Under the pieces are notes generated by a model. It saw only the letters and a list, made by a program, of their open reading frames with translations. It ran no database searches and was not told the DNA's origin. Shown piece by piece: positions 1-9,239 of a DNA stretch of 64,000 bases (position 1 is its first letter; each line of letters opens with the position of its first letter). The stretch is from JAICYJ01 sp963737445 (GTDB lineage Bacteria; Actinomycetota; Thermoleophilia; Gaiellales; JAICJC01): NCBI GenBank assembly GCA_963737445.1, contig CAVTSO010000009.1, positions 248,001-312,000 of the forward strand, read 5' to 3'. A program made the translations under genes and the position numbers.

Positions 1-2
1 AC

Positions 3-455
3 GACGTGCCGACCGTGGCCGCGATCCGCAAGGATGCCTCAAAGTTCGCGCGCATCGGCCACAGCCCCGCCATCCAGCAGACCTCGCGGCTGGCGGCGGA
101 CGTGGTCGGGAGCGACGGCACCACCTATGCGAAGGGCACGGCGGTGCCGATCCGCGCCGACTTCAACACGCTCGACAACCCGTTCTACTGGAGCGCCGAC
201 CCGGGCCGCGACAGTCTCAGCCCCGAGGCCCGGGCCGGCCTGCACTTCGTCGTGTTCAACCCCACCAGCGACGACTTTCACCGAAACCGGCTGGCCATGG
301 ACGGGGTGCTGCCGGGCGGCCGGCGGCTGCCGCTGGCACCGCGCGACCCCGGCCAGGGGTTCAACTCGGTGCTGACGACCACGCACAGGCAGAGCTTCCT
401 GGTGCCGCCGCGGCGGCATCGGGCGTTCCCGCTGGTCGAGTTCCTGTCGCAGTAG
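3..455 (+). CDS. C-terminal part of an unrecognised protein, 5' truncated by window edge
   Basis: The reading frame is open from the window edge to a TAG at 453-455, so the true start lies outside; the GTG at 6 need not be the start. About 150 residues are visible. Near the C-terminus are the segments LHFVVFNPTSDDFHRNRL and PGQGFNSVLTTTHRQSF, ending in a basic stretch and LVEFL. The layout is reminiscent of the C-terminal part of Dyp-peroxidase-like or Tat-exported actinobacterial proteins, but I cannot confirm the family. It converges on the lipoprotein gene at 470. Confidence 0.7.
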   Translation, partial: DVPTVAAIRKDASKFARIGHSPAIQQTSRLAADVVGSDGTTYAKGTAVPIRADFNTLDNPFYWSADPGRDSLSPEARAGLHFVVFNPTSDDFHRNRLAMDGVLPGGRRLPLAPRDPGQGFNSVLTTTHRQSFLVPPRRHRAFPLVEFLSQ

Positions 456-469
456 TTCGCTCGCGAGAG

Positions 470-1063
470 TCAGGCAGCTGAGGCTTGCACCGGCACCAGC
501 CCCTTCACGATCCGGGCCACGGTCGCCTTCGCCGTGGCCGCCGTGTAAGGGTCGATCACGTGCAGGCTGACCACGTAGGTGTTGCCGCCGCCGCGGAAGA
601 CCGCGGCGATGTGCCCGGTGCTGGAGCCGCGGTTTCGCGTGTACCACGTGACCCTGTGACCTCCCAGCGTCTCGGTGCCGTCACGTCCGCCGTAGCAGGG
701 CACCCCGCCGCACCGGTGCGGCCACGTGCCGGGGGCATAGCCCTCGAACACGATGTGGATCAGCTGGCTGAAGTCGTCGGAGCGCCAGACGAAGTGCAGC
801 TGCCAGAAGCGGCCCGGCGATGCGGCCGTGTTCAGGTCGCCCCCGATCACGCCGTCGATGTAGATGGGAAGCCATGTGGGACAGAACACAGTCATGTGCA
901 CGCGGTTCGCCCACCGGTGCCAACCGGCGGCGCGAACCGACGGGCAGCTCGCGGATGCCGTATGGTCGCTTGAAACGGTGTCTGCGCGGCTGCTTCCACA
1001 AGCCGCGGTGGCGAGAACCAGTGCCACGGCCAGGAGCACCGTCTTCAGTTTTGCTGTTCGCAA
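470..1063 (-). CDS. Putative secreted lipoprotein, function unknown
   Basis: A 197-residue protein with a lipoprotein signal: a basic start (MRTAKLK), a hydrophobic core and the lipobox ATAAC, with the lipidated Cys at about residue 22. It should therefore be anchored on the outer face of the membrane. The mature part holds several Cys (SCP, FCP, RCGGVPC) that could form disulfides, and a C-terminal region typical of small substrate- or sensor-like lipoproteins. The start is TTG at 1063 with only a weak purine stretch upstream, so it is uncertain. It is transcribed away from the livK gene. I do not recognise a specific family. Confidence 0.7.
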   Translation of the reverse strand: MRTAKLKTVLLAVALVLATAACGSSRADTVSSDHTASASCPSVRAAGWHRWANRVHMTVFCPTWLPIYIDGVIGGDLNTAASPGRFWQLHFVWRSDDFSQLIHIVFEGYAPGTWPHRCGGVPCYGGRDGTETLGGHRVTWYTRNRGSSTGHIAAVFRGGGNTYVVSLHVIDPYTAATAKATVARIVKGLVPVQASAA

Positions 1064-1187
1064 TGTGTCGTCCGAATCGCCCGTCAGGCTTGTGCTACGT
1101 GTTTAGGAATGGTAAATACCACAGTCGCCAAACGGCGCCCGGGTGCCAGACCGGCCCGGCACAAACTCCCGACGATGGAGGAACGTG

Positions 1188-2525
1188 ATGGGGAAGGTTC
1201 GAATCCGAGCCATACCGATCGTTGCAGTCCTTGCGCTTGCAGTAGCTGCCGGCTGCGGAAGCAGCAGCAGCAGCTCCAGCGGCGGTGGTGGCGGGAATGC
1301 GGGCGCCCCAGTCAACATCTCCACCTGCCACGCGCCTGTGGGCAAGGGGCAGTTCACGATCGTGTCCGACCTGCCGCGGCAGGGCTCCAACAAGATCCAG
1401 ACCGACCAGATGGTGGAGGCCATCCAGATGGTGCTGGCCCAGAATCACTACAAGGCCGGGAAGTACACGCTCCAGTACCAGGATTGCGATGACTCGACGG
1501 CACAGGCCGGAGCGTACGACCCGGCGACGTGCACCTCGAACGCGAACGCCTACATTCGCGATCCCAGCGTGATCGGCGACCTCGGCACGCTGAACTCGCC
1601 CTGCGCCAAGCTCCAGATCCCGGTCCTGAACCGGGTCGGCATGATCGAGATCAGCGGCGCCAACACCAACCTCGGCATCACTCAGCCGAGCGGCGAGCCC
1701 GGCGAGCCCGAGAAGTACTACCCCAGCGGCATCCGCAACTACGCGCGCGTGGTCGCGGTTGACAACTCGCAGGGCGCGGTGGACGCAACGCTGGCGCAGA
1801 AGCTGGGCGCCAAGAGCGTATACGTGCTCGACGACAAGGAGTCCTACGGTGTCGGCGTGGCCGACTTCTTCCAGAAAGCGGCGACGCAGCTGGGCCTGAA
1901 GATTGCCGGCCGCGACTCGTGGGATCCCAAGGCGCCCAACTACCAGGCGCTGATGCAGAAGATCAAGGCCACCAACCCGGACGCGATCTTCCTGGGCGGC
2001 CTGATCTGCTCGAACGGCGGCCAGCTGATCAAGGACAAGGTCGCGGTGCTGGGAGCGAACACCGGCGTCAAGCTGATCGCGCCTGACGGCTTCTTCATCA
2101 GCTCGACGCTGACCGGCCAGGGTTCGGCCGGAGCGGCGGGTCAGGGCATGTACGTCAGCAACGCGGGCGTCCCGGCAGACAAGCTGGTCGGTGCCGGCAA
2201 GACGTTCATCGACCAGTTCAAGGCCAAGTACGGCGTCACCACGGTGCAGCCGTACACGGCCTATGCGGCGCAGACCGCACAGGTGCTGCTGAACGCGATC
2301 GCCGCATCTGACGGCACGCGGGCGTCGGTTACCAAGAACGTGTTCGGGATGAAGATCACCAACGGCATCCTGGGGACGTTCCAGATCGGGAATACGGGCG
2401 ACATCATCGGTCAGCAGCAGTTCACGATCGGTCTTGGCAACTCGAAGACCGGGGAGTTCGACACCTACCAGGTCGTCAATCCAGACCCGGCGCTGGTGGC
2501 GAAGATCACCGGCAGCGGCGGCTGA
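1188..2525 (+). CDS. livK: Branched-chain amino acid ABC transporter substrate-binding lipoprotein
   Basis: 445 residues. The start at ATG 1188 is set by GGAGG at 1177-1181; the frame stays open upstream to about 1143. A lipoprotein signal ends in AAGCGSSS, followed by a Ser/Gly linker. The mature protein has the two-lobed periplasmic-binding fold of the Leu/Ile/Val (Peripla_BP_6) family, including GAKSVYVLDDKESYGVG and the later segment YTAYAAQTAQVLLNAI. It would capture branched-chain amino acids or similar ligands outside the cell for the permease and ATPase genes that follow directly. The specificity is inferred from family and gene order; such receptors may bind other amino acids or aromatic acids. 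Confidence 0.9.
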   Translation: MGKVRIRAIPIVAVLALAVAAGCGSSSSSSSGGGGGNAGAPVNISTCHAPVGKGQFTIVSDLPRQGSNKIQTDQMVEAIQMVLAQNHYKAGKYTLQYQDCDDSTAQAGAYDPATCTSNANAYIRDPSVIGDLGTLNSPCAKLQIPVLNRVGMIEISGANTNLGITQPSGEPGEPEKYYPSGIRNYARVVAVDNSQGAVDATLAQKLGAKSVYVLDDKESYGVGVADFFQKAATQLGLKIAGRDSWDPKAPNYQALMQKIKATNPDAIFLGGLICSNGGQLIKDKVAVLGANTGVKLIAPDGFFISSTLTGQGSAGAAGQGMYVSNAGVPADKLVGAGKTFIDQFKAKYGVTTVQPYTAYAAQTAQVLLNAIAASDGTRASVTKNVFGMKITNGILGTFQIGNTGDIIGQQQFTIGLGNSKTGEFDTYQVVNPDPALVAKITGSGG

Positions 2526-2551
2526 TCGACAAAGAGAGAGGGAGCGCCGTC

Positions 2552-3604
2552 ATGGCAACCGACACGCACACCGCGCGACGGCCTGTCCTGGCGGCGCTCC
2601 CTCGTATCACCGGGCTGCTGAACCGGGCGGTCACGATCTCGCTGCTGGCCCTGCTCGTGTTCTGGCTGGCAGTGAACCTCGTTCACGGGCCCGGTCAGTT
2701 CGGGGCGGTGATGCTGATCGGCCTCACGAACGGCGCCCTGTACGCGTTGATCGCGCTCGGCTACACGCTCGTGTACGGGATCATCGAGCTGATCAACTTC
2801 GCCCACGGCGACGTGTTCATGTGGGGCACGATGATCACGGTCACGATCGCGGGCACCAGGATGGGGTTGGACGGCTCTCAGTCGGGCATCGTCACGTTCT
2901 TCGGAGTGCTGGCGGCGATGCTGGGCGCGATGGTGTTCTGCGGCATCCTCAACCCGACCATCGAACGGGTGGCGCTGCGACGGCTGCGGGATGCGCCGCG
3001 GCTGGCGCCGCTGATCACCACGCTCGGCATCTCCTACATCCTCAGCAACGCGGCCCAGTTCTTCTATGGGCCCAACTACACCGGCGTGGGCGCGATCCTG
3101 CCCAGCAACATCCTGTTCCTGGACTGGCCGGCCAAGTCGCTGATCGTGATCCTGGCCACCATCCCGTTGCTGCTGGCGCTCACCTACGTGGTGCGGCGAA
3201 CCAGTCAAGGCCGGGCGATGCGAGCGGTCGCCCAGGACATGGACGCCGCCCGCATGATGGGCGTCGACGTCGACCGCACGATCACGTTCACGTTCGCGCT
3301 CGCAGGCATCCTGGCCGGCGCGGGCGGCACGTTGTACGTGCTCGAGATCACGACCACCCGCTATGACCTCGGGCAGATCGGGCTGCTGGCCTTCACCGCC
3401 GCCGTGCTGGGCGGCATCGGCAACCTCACAGGTGCCACGCTGGGCGCGCTCATCATCGGGTTGATCCAGGCGTTCAACGAGGGGCTGTCCTGGCACGCTC
3501 CGGGTGAGCAGTGGACGACCTCGATCGTGTTCTCGATCCTGATTCTGATCCTCGTGTTCCGCCCGCAGGGAATCCTGGGACAGCCTGAGGCCGACAGAGC
3601 ATGA
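2552..3604 (+). CDS. livH: Branched-chain amino acid ABC transporter permease, LivH type
   Basis: 350 residues, ATG start behind an AGAGAGGGAG ribosome-binding site. It is a polytopic inner-membrane protein of the BPD_transp_2 family. Recognisable parts are the N-terminal LIGLTNGALYALIALGYTLVYGI and the coupling-loop region GRAMRAVAQDMDAARMMGVD, which contacts the ATPases; the end, VFRPQGILG, is typical of LivH/LivM. It carries an N-terminal extension of about 40 residues. It overlaps livM by 4 bases (ATGA), so the two are translationally coupled. It forms a heterodimeric channel with LivM. Confidence 0.92.
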   Translation: MATDTHTARRPVLAALPRITGLLNRAVTISLLALLVFWLAVNLVHGPGQFGAVMLIGLTNGALYALIALGYTLVYGIIELINFAHGDVFMWGTMITVTIAGTRMGLDGSQSGIVTFFGVLAAMLGAMVFCGILNPTIERVALRRLRDAPRLAPLITTLGISYILSNAAQFFYGPNYTGVGAILPSNILFLDWPAKSLIVILATIPLLLALTYVVRRTSQGRAMRAVAQDMDAARMMGVDVDRTITFTFALAGILAGAGGTLYVLEITTTRYDLGQIGLLAFTAAVLGGIGNLTGATLGALIIGLIQAFNEGLSWHAPGEQWTTSIVFSILILILVFRPQGILGQPEADRA

Positions 3605-4782
3605 TCGAGAAGCTGCCGATCCCGCGCTGGGCGCGGCGGGCGATCATCCCGATCATCGTCGTGCCGCTGGTGGTGCTCTACCCCGAGTACTACACCTCGC
3701 TCGGCACCAGCCAGCTGATCCCGACGCTCAGCACCGCTGTCACGATGACCGTGTTCGTGTGCATGGCCGTGGGCCTGAACATGGTGGTCGGCTATGCCGG
3801 CCTGCTCGACCTGGGCTACGTGGCCTTCTACGCGATCGGCAGCTACGTGGCGGGCTGGTTCGCCTCCACCCAGTTTGCCAGCCACAGCATCGTGTTCGGC
3901 GCTGTCGGCGTGCAGTCCAACGCGATCGGCATTCACATCTCGCTCTGGCTGCTGCTGCCGTTGGCGGCGGCGATGGCCGCTGCGGCGGGCGTGGTGATCG
4001 GCCTGCCAACACTGCGTCTGCGCGGCGACTACCTGGCGCTGGTGACGCTCGGCTTCGGCGAGATCATCCCTCAGATCGTGCGCAACGGCGACAATATGTT
4101 CGGAACCGGCTTCAACCTCACCAACGGCGTGGCCGGCATCGCACCGATCGATCCGATGGGGTTCCGGTACCTGCACGGGGTGTTCCCGTTCCTGCCCGAC
4201 AACTTCCTGCTCACGCCCAACCTGGACATCTGGTTCTACCGCGTGGGACTGGTGCTGGTGGCGATCACGGTGTTCTGCTCGATCCGGCTGCGCGACTCGC
4301 GGCTGGGGCGGGCGTGGGTTGCGCTTCGGGAGGACGAGATCGCCGCTGCTGCGATGGGCGTGCCGCTGATGCAGGTCAAGACCTGGGCCTACGCCTCGGG
4401 CGCCTTCTTCGGCGGCGCGGCGGGATGCTTCTACGGCGTCTACCAGGGAGGCGCCATCCCCGACAACTTCAAGCTCTACATCTCCACGCTGTTGCTGGCG
4501 ATGGTGATCCTGGGCGGCATGGGCAACGTCTGGGGCGTCTGTCTGGGCGCCGCCATCCTGTCCTATCTGAACCAGCAGGGGCTGGGCGCGATCGGCAACA
4601 CCATCAACTCCAACTTCGGCACCAACATCGAGATCACCAAGTACGAGGCCGGCCTGTTCGGGCTGCTGATCGTGCTGATGATGCTGTTCCGCCCGCAGGG
4701 GTTGATACCAAGCGCCAGACGCAAGGCCGAGTTCGACGTGGTCAAGGAGGAGCACGAGGCCACCGGCGTGGTGGTCGGATGA
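3601..4782 (+). CDS. livM: Branched-chain amino acid ABC transporter permease, LivM type
   Basis: 393 residues. The start overlaps the livH stop (ATGA at 3601). It is a membrane protein of the LivM branch of BPD_transp_2: VGLNMVVGYAGLLDLGYVAFYAIG near residue 60, then LPTLRLRGDYLALVTLGFGEI, and the cytoplasmic coupling loop RLGRAWVALREDEIAAAAMGV. The C-terminal LFRPQGLIP matches the LivH ending. It is a little longer than the usual 300-350 residues because of loops near residues 90-110 and 180-200. The gene overlaps livG by 4 bases. Confidence 0.92.
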   Translation: MIEKLPIPRWARRAIIPIIVVPLVVLYPEYYTSLGTSQLIPTLSTAVTMTVFVCMAVGLNMVVGYAGLLDLGYVAFYAIGSYVAGWFASTQFASHSIVFGAVGVQSNAIGIHISLWLLLPLAAAMAAAAGVVIGLPTLRLRGDYLALVTLGFGEIIPQIVRNGDNMFGTGFNLTNGVAGIAPIDPMGFRYLHGVFPFLPDNFLLTPNLDIWFYRVGLVLVAITVFCSIRLRDSRLGRAWVALREDEIAAAAMGVPLMQVKTWAYASGAFFGGAAGCFYGVYQGGAIPDNFKLYISTLLLAMVILGGMGNVWGVCLGAAILSYLNQQGLGAIGNTINSNFGTNIEITKYEAGLFGLLIVLMMLFRPQGLIPSARRKAEFDVVKEEHEATGVVVG

Positions 4783-5630
4783 CCACCGAGGCGGCAGAGG
4801 TACCGGCACCCGCCGGGCCGAAGGGCGCCGCGATCCTGGAGACGCGTGCCGCGCGCAAGGAGTTCGGCGGCCTGGTCGCCTGCAGCGACATCGACTTCGT
4901 GGTGCCCGAGCGGTCGATCGTGAGCCTGATCGGCCCCAACGGCGCCGGCAAGACCACGTTCTTCAACATGCTGACCGGGGCCTACAAGCCGACCGGCGGC
5001 GAGATCCTGTTTGCCGGCCGCGAAGTGGGCGGCCTGCCGCCGCACAGGATCACCAAGCTGGGCGTCGGCCGCACCTTTCAGAACATCCGGCTGTTCCAGA
5101 CCATGACGTCGGTCGAGAACGTGCTGGTGGGCATGCACTGCCGTCTGAAGGGCGGCCTCGTCCGCAGCATCCTGCGCACCCCCGGCGTCAGGCGCGAGGA
5201 GCGCGACGCGCTGGTGCGGGCGCGCGAGCTGCTGCGCTACTGCGGCCTCTCCGAGCGCGTCGACGACGAGTACTCGATGAACCTGTCCTACGGCGATCAG
5301 CGCCGGCTGGAGGTGGCGCGCGCACTCGGCAGCGAGCCAACGCTGCTGCTGCTGGACGAGCCGACGGCCGGCATGAACCCGCAGGAGTCGGCCGACTTCA
5401 CCAGGTTCGTGTCGCGGCTGCGGGACGAGCGCGGCCTCACGATCCTGCTGATCGAGCACGACATGAAGGTCGTGATGGGCGTGTCCGAGCGGATCACGGT
5501 GCTCGACCACGGCGAGAAGATCGCCGAAGGGTCGCCTGCCGAGATCCAGGCCAATGACCGCGTGATCGAGGCGTATCTGGGCAGCGGCGCAGCCGGCACC
5601 GCCGGAGCCGGAAACGGGGCGTCCGCGTGA
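4779..5630 (+). CDS. livG: Branched-chain amino acid ABC transporter ATP-binding protein, LivG type
   Basis: 283 residues. I placed the start at ATG 4779, overlapping the livM stop as elsewhere in the operon; the frame is open far upstream but the extra sequence is a livM shadow. Walker A is GPNGAGKTT, the Q-loop lies in FQNIRLFQTMTSVENV, the signature is LSYGDQRRLEVARAL, Walker B is LLLLDEPTAGMN, and the switch His is in IEHDMKVVMGV. The C-terminal DRVIEAYLG is the LivG hallmark. It hydrolyses ATP to drive the LivHM channel and pairs with LivF. Confidence 0.93.
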   Translation: MTTEAAEVPAPAGPKGAAILETRAARKEFGGLVACSDIDFVVPERSIVSLIGPNGAGKTTFFNMLTGAYKPTGGEILFAGREVGGLPPHRITKLGVGRTFQNIRLFQTMTSVENVLVGMHCRLKGGLVRSILRTPGVRREERDALVRARELLRYCGLSERVDDEYSMNLSYGDQRRLEVARALGSEPTLLLLDEPTAGMNPQESADFTRFVSRLRDERGLTILLIEHDMKVVMGVSERITVLDHGEKIAEGSPAEIQANDRVIEAYLGSGAAGTAGAGNGASA

Positions 5631-6379
5631 GCGCCGAGGCGCCACCGGCGCCAAGTGCGAACCCGCCGGCGCTGCTCGAGCTGGACAAGGTGCGGACGTT
5701 CTACGGCCGCATCGAGGCCGTCAAGGGCCTCTCGATCACCGTCAACGAGGGCGAGATCGTGACCCTGATCGGCGCCAACGGCGCGGGCAAGTCGACCACG
5801 CTGCGCTCGATCCAGGGTCTCACGAAGCCCAAGGCCGGCACCATCCGCTTCGCCGGCAAGGAGATCCAGAACGCACCGCCGCACGAGATCGTGAAGATGG
5901 GGATCGCCCACTCGCCCGAAGGACGGCGCCTGTTCCCGCGTATGAGCGTGCGCGAGAACCTGGAGATGGGGGCGTTCAACCGCACCGACCGGGACGGCAT
6001 CGAGCAGGACGTCGAGCATGTCTACTCGCTGTTCCCGCGCCTCAGCGAGCGGCGCGGCCAGCAGGCGGGGACGCTCTCGGGTGGCGAGCAGCAGATGTGC
6101 TCGATCGGCCGGGCGCTGATGTCGCGGCCCAAGCTGCTGCTGCTCGACGAGCCGTCGATGGGCCTGGCGCCGATCCTGGTCGACAAGATCTTCGAGATCA
6201 TCCAGGAGATCAACCGCGAGGGCACTACCATCCTGCTGGTGGAGCAGAACGCGCTGATCGCCCTCGGCATCGCCAGCCGTGGCTACGTGCTGGAGACCGG
6301 CAAGGTGACGCTGTCGGACAGGGCCGATGCGCTGGCGACGAACGACGAGGTGCGAAAGGCGTACCTGGGCATCAGCTGA
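5627..6379 (+). CDS. livF: Branched-chain amino acid ABC transporter ATP-binding protein, LivF type
   Basis: 250 residues, GTG start overlapping the livG stop by 4 bases. Walker A is GANGAGKST, then PEGRRLFPRMSVRENLEMG, signature LSGGEQQMCSIGRAL, Walker B LLLLDEPSMGLAP, switch His replaced by the LivF-typical VEQNA motif, and a KAYLG C-terminus. It is the second ATPase subunit of the transporter and completes the livKHMGF operon. Confidence 0.93.
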   Translation: MSAEAPPAPSANPPALLELDKVRTFYGRIEAVKGLSITVNEGEIVTLIGANGAGKSTTLRSIQGLTKPKAGTIRFAGKEIQNAPPHEIVKMGIAHSPEGRRLFPRMSVRENLEMGAFNRTDRDGIEQDVEHVYSLFPRLSERRGQQAGTLSGGEQQMCSIGRALMSRPKLLLLDEPSMGLAPILVDKIFEIIQEINREGTTILLVEQNALIALGIASRGYVLETGKVTLSDRADALATNDEVRKAYLGIS

Positions 6380-6385
6380 GGCGCC

Positions 6386-7417
6386 GTGCGGATCGCGGTG
6401 CCACTGATCACGGTGCTGGGGGCGCTGGTGGTGCTGGTGGCGGCACCGACCCGGTCGACGGTGGCGGGGCCGGCCGCGGCGCCGGGGCCGCATCCGGCCG
6501 ACATCCACCCGCCGCCGCTGCGCAGCAGGGACATGATGCGGCAGGCCGGTGGCGTGGTGTGGCTGATCGGCAGGGGGTGCGTGCTGGAGCGGGTGACGAT
6601 GAGCACGCTGACCGTCAAGCAGTCCGGGGCGCGAGCGTGCCGGGCGTGGCCCTCGCCGGACGGCGCGGTGGTGTTGGCGCAGGGCCGACGGCGCGCCCCC
6701 ATCGTCCTGCTGAGCGGCTCGTCGATGCGGGAGCTGCAGCGGACGACGGTGCGCGGCCGGGTGGACGGGGTGACCTGGTCGGCTGACTCACAGTACGCGG
6801 CGGCGTGTACGTCCGATCGCCGCCACGGGATCAGGATCCAGCTCCTGGCCGCGCCGTTCCGCAGGAGCGCGACGGTCGGCTACCACTGCACCACCGCGTT
6901 CACCCCGGCCGGGACGACGCTCACCTCCGACGGACACGCCGTCTATGAGAACGGCGGCCGGCTACGGCTCGGAACCACGCTGGAGACCGCCGCCGGACGG
7001 CCCCGGCACGGGTATGCGGTGACCGCGCTGACGGCCACGTCGTCGCTCTTGGCCGTGGCGGTGGCGCCGGTCGATCCCACCGACCCCAACTCCCTGTTCG
7101 CGATCGTGGTGCTGAACCGCGAGACCGGCAGCACCAGCATCTTCCGCACGACCCTGCCGTCGTTCGACCTGGCCGTGGCACCCGACGGCAGCGCGTTCCG
7201 GTACGGGCAGGGGCGCGGTCGTGAGGTGCTGCAGTCGCTGCAGCCGGGCGGCGTACCGGCAGGCACCCCGCCGATCGCCCACTCCTACGCCTGGTCTCCC
7301 GGCGGACGCTACCTGGCGGTGTCGCTGCACGATCAGGTGAAGGTGTTCGACCGGCGCAGCGGAGCGACCGGCTCGATCCCGGCGGCCGACCCGCGGTCGC
7401 TGACGTGGACGCCGTGA
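6386..7417 (+). CDS. Exported or membrane-anchored beta-propeller-like protein
   Basis: 343 residues from GTG 6386, six bases after livF. The N-terminus (RIAVPLITVLGALVVLVAA) is a signal peptide or anchor without a lipobox. Three repeats of the form DG/SADSQYAAA, APDGSAFRYG and SPGGRYLAVSL are typical of WD40/TolB-like propeller blades, each followed by strands naming a value (VKVFDRRSG). It probably forms a beta-propeller outside the membrane, as a binding scaffold rather than an enzyme. Its place after livF suggests co-transcription, but no functional link is evident. The exact family is not recognised. Confidence 0.7.
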   Translation: MRIAVPLITVLGALVVLVAAPTRSTVAGPAAAPGPHPADIHPPPLRSRDMMRQAGGVVWLIGRGCVLERVTMSTLTVKQSGARACRAWPSPDGAVVLAQGRRRAPIVLLSGSSMRELQRTTVRGRVDGVTWSADSQYAAACTSDRRHGIRIQLLAAPFRRSATVGYHCTTAFTPAGTTLTSDGHAVYENGGRLRLGTTLETAAGRPRHGYAVTALTATSSLLAVAVAPVDPTDPNSLFAIVVLNRETGSTSIFRTTLPSFDLAVAPDGSAFRYGQGRGREVLQSLQPGGVPAGTPPIAHSYAWSPGGRYLAVSLHDQVKVFDRRSGATGSIPAADPRSLTWTP

Positions 7418-7464
7418 ACGGGGCCGCCGTGCCGGGTCGGACGGCTGCGGTAGGCTCCCGGGCG

Positions 7465-7677
7465 ATGAACGACCCGCAGCCGCAGCCCAGCCAGGTCTAC
7501 AACTGGCAGACCGCGATCGGCGTTGCCACACTGGGCACGCTCGCGGCGGTCGGACTGATAGTGCTGTTCACCTACCTGGTGGACTGGATCGGCGACTTCT
7601 GGTCGCAGGTCGTCTACTTCGTGGCCGTCTTCGGGGGGATCGTTGCGCTTGCGTCTCCGCAGCCGCGCCAAGGATGA
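7465..7677 (+). CDS. Small membrane protein, function unknown
   Basis: 70 residues from ATG 7465; a longer version from 7405 would overlap the previous gene and adds only low-complexity residues. Two hydrophobic segments (GVATLGTLAAVGLIVLFTYLV and VVYFVAVFGGIVALA) flank a WIGDFW turn, giving a two-helix membrane protein. It overlaps the next small membrane gene by 35 bases. No family recognised. Confidence 0.6.
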   Translation: MNDPQPQPSQVYNWQTAIGVATLGTLAAVGLIVLFTYLVDWIGDFWSQVVYFVAVFGGIVALASPQPRQG

Positions 7678-7912
7678 GGCCGACCCCAGACGGCTCACGC
7701 AGGGCGGCCCGCCGATCACGCCCGCCGGGCTGCCGGGGCCGTTCGTCGTCACCCAGGCGCTGGGCGTGCTTGCGATCGCGATGCTGGCGGTCGGGTTCGC
7801 CGTCGGTGGAAACCGCGGTACCACCTGGGTGTTCGCCGGCATGGTGCTTGGCCTGGTGGGGCTGGTCGGGCTGCTGTTCTGGGTGGCGGGCCTGCGCGCG
7901 CGCCGCGGCTGA
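7643..7912 (+). CDS. Small two-helix membrane protein, function unknown
   Basis: 89 residues from TTG 7643, which sits just after a GGGGGGAT stretch that could serve as ribosome-binding site. A basic N-terminus is followed by two membrane segments around residues 37-55 and 62-82, and a basic tail (RARRG). It overlaps the previous gene in a different frame and is probably cotranscribed with it. Not assigned to a family. Confidence 0.55.
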   Translation: MRLRLRSRAKDEADPRRLTQGGPPITPAGLPGPFVVTQALGVLAIAMLAVGFAVGGNRGTTWVFAGMVLGLVGLVGLLFWVAGLRARRG

Positions 7913-7933
7913 GCTTCGCCGGGCATCACGGAC

Positions 7934-8332
7934 ATGGAGCCAGCACCCGCCGACAACCTCGTTCGCGCCGCCGGCGCCGTGCTGGTCGACGGCGAGCGCA
8001 TCGCCCTCGTGCACCGCCCCCGCTACGACGACTGGACGCTGCCCAAGGGCAAGCACGAGCCGGGCGAGGACGACATCGCCGCAGCGCTGCGCGAGGTGCA
8101 GGAGGAGACCGGCTTCCACGGCAGGATCGAGCGCGACCTGGGCGTCATCCGCTACACGGTCGAGAAGCACGGCGCCGTCTTGCCCAAGGTCGTGCGCTAC
8201 TACGCGATGCGGGTCGGGGCGGGCGTATTCGAGCCCAACGACGAGGTCGACGAACTGCGCTGGGTGACCCGCGAGCAGGCGGCGCAGCTGCTCACCTACG
8301 AGCGCGACCGCGAGGTGCTGGCCAGGTGGTGA
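7934..8332 (+). CDS. NUDIX hydrolase
   Basis: 132 residues. The NUDIX box is complete: Gly39, Glu45, then REVQEETGF at 53-61 with the metal-binding Glu pair, within GKHEPGEDD onward. The preceding segment HRPRYDDWTLPKGK is typical of actinobacterial MutT1-like proteins, but no C-terminal histidine-phosphatase domain is present. Family members hydrolyse nucleoside diphosphates linked to another moiety, such as 8-oxo-dGTP or diadenosine polyphosphates; the substrate here cannot be told. Confidence 0.88.
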   Translation: MEPAPADNLVRAAGAVLVDGERIALVHRPRYDDWTLPKGKHEPGEDDIAAALREVQEETGFHGRIERDLGVIRYTVEKHGAVLPKVVRYYAMRVGAGVFEPNDEVDELRWVTREQAAQLLTYERDREVLARW

Positions 8333-8537
8333 AGAAAAACACCGCTGTTTGCGGAAATGGGGGTTGCCGGGGTGTCACCGCTGCTCTAGTTTCCCCTCTG
8401 CGCCGCCCAGGGCAGCCGAGTAGGTTGAACCCAGACGGAGGGACTGTAGAGGTGACTCGAAGGTCCGTTTGGCTGGTGGACAAAAGGCAAGCCGGGGCGG
8501 CGAATCTCTGGTCCGGGTCACGGTCTACGATCAGCCC

Positions 8538-9239
8538 ATGCCACGAGTCCTGATCGCCGAAGACGACCACGTGATCGCCAACGCCATGGCGACGCACCTG
8601 CGCCGCGCGGGCATGGACGTCGAGGTGGCCGAGGACGGCGACCGTGCGATCGCGAAGCTCCGCTACGAACGCCCCGACGTGGCCGTGCTCGACCTGATGC
8701 TGCCCGGCACCGACGGCTGGCGGATCACCGAGACGCTGCGCGCGGAGGGCATCGAGACGCCGATCGTGATCGTCAGCGCGCGCGGATCCGAGCACGATAA
8801 GGTGCACGCGCTCGGCATCGGCGGCGACGACTACCTGAGCAAGCCGTTCGGCATGCGCGAGCTGGTCGCGCGGGTGGAGGCGGTGCTGCGCCGTGCGGGC
8901 ATGAAGGCGGCGGCCGGCTCCGAGACGATCGTGGCCGAGGGTCTGGTGATCGATCCCGATCTGCACGCCGCCATCCTGGAGGGGGCGGACGTGGGGCTGA
9001 CGCCGACCGAGTTCCGCCTGCTCTACGTGCTGGCCGGCGAGCGCGGCCGCGCGCTGTCGCGTGACCAGCTGCAGCAACGGGTGTGGGGCATCCCGCACCG
9101 CCACCGTGACCGCACCGTCGACGTCTGCGTGCGCAAGCTGCGCGACAAGATCGACCGGCGCGCGGCCGGCCACACGTACATCCAGACCCACTACGGAGTC
9201 GGCTACAGGTTCGATGCGGTGCCCAAACCGGGCGTCTGA
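8538..9239 (+). CDS. OmpR/PhoB-family DNA-binding response regulator
   Basis: 233 residues from ATG 8538 (the frame extends to 8469 but the receiver domain begins MPRVLIAEDD). The receiver has the acidic pair Asp9/Asp10, phospho-acceptor Asp52 in VLDLMLPGTDG, the switch Ser80 and Lys102 in YLSKPFG. The C-terminal winged helix (about 140-230) includes LTPTEFRLLYVLA and HRDRTVDVCVRKLRDKI. The partner is almost certainly the histidine kinase on the opposite strand; the two genes are convergent and overlap by 37 bases. About 205 bases upstream of the start hold no gene and no RNA element I could recognise. Confidence 0.9.
   Translation: MPRVLIAEDDHVIANAMATHLRRAGMDVEVAEDGDRAIAKLRYERPDVAVLDLMLPGTDGWRITETLRAEGIETPIVIVSARGSEHDKVHALGIGGDDYLSKPFGMRELVARVEAVLRRAGMKAAAGSETIVAEGLVIDPDLHAAILEGADVGLTPTEFRLLYVLAGERGRALSRDQLQQRVWGIPHRHRDRTVDVCVRKLRDKIDRRAAGHTYIQTHYGVGYRFDAVPKPGV

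Noticed and set aside
8333..8537. Possible riboswitch upstream of the response regulator
   Set aside because: G-rich stretches and an AAAAGGCAAGCC segment looked vaguely like cyclic di-GMP or cyclic di-AMP aptamers, but the conserved cores could not be aligned.
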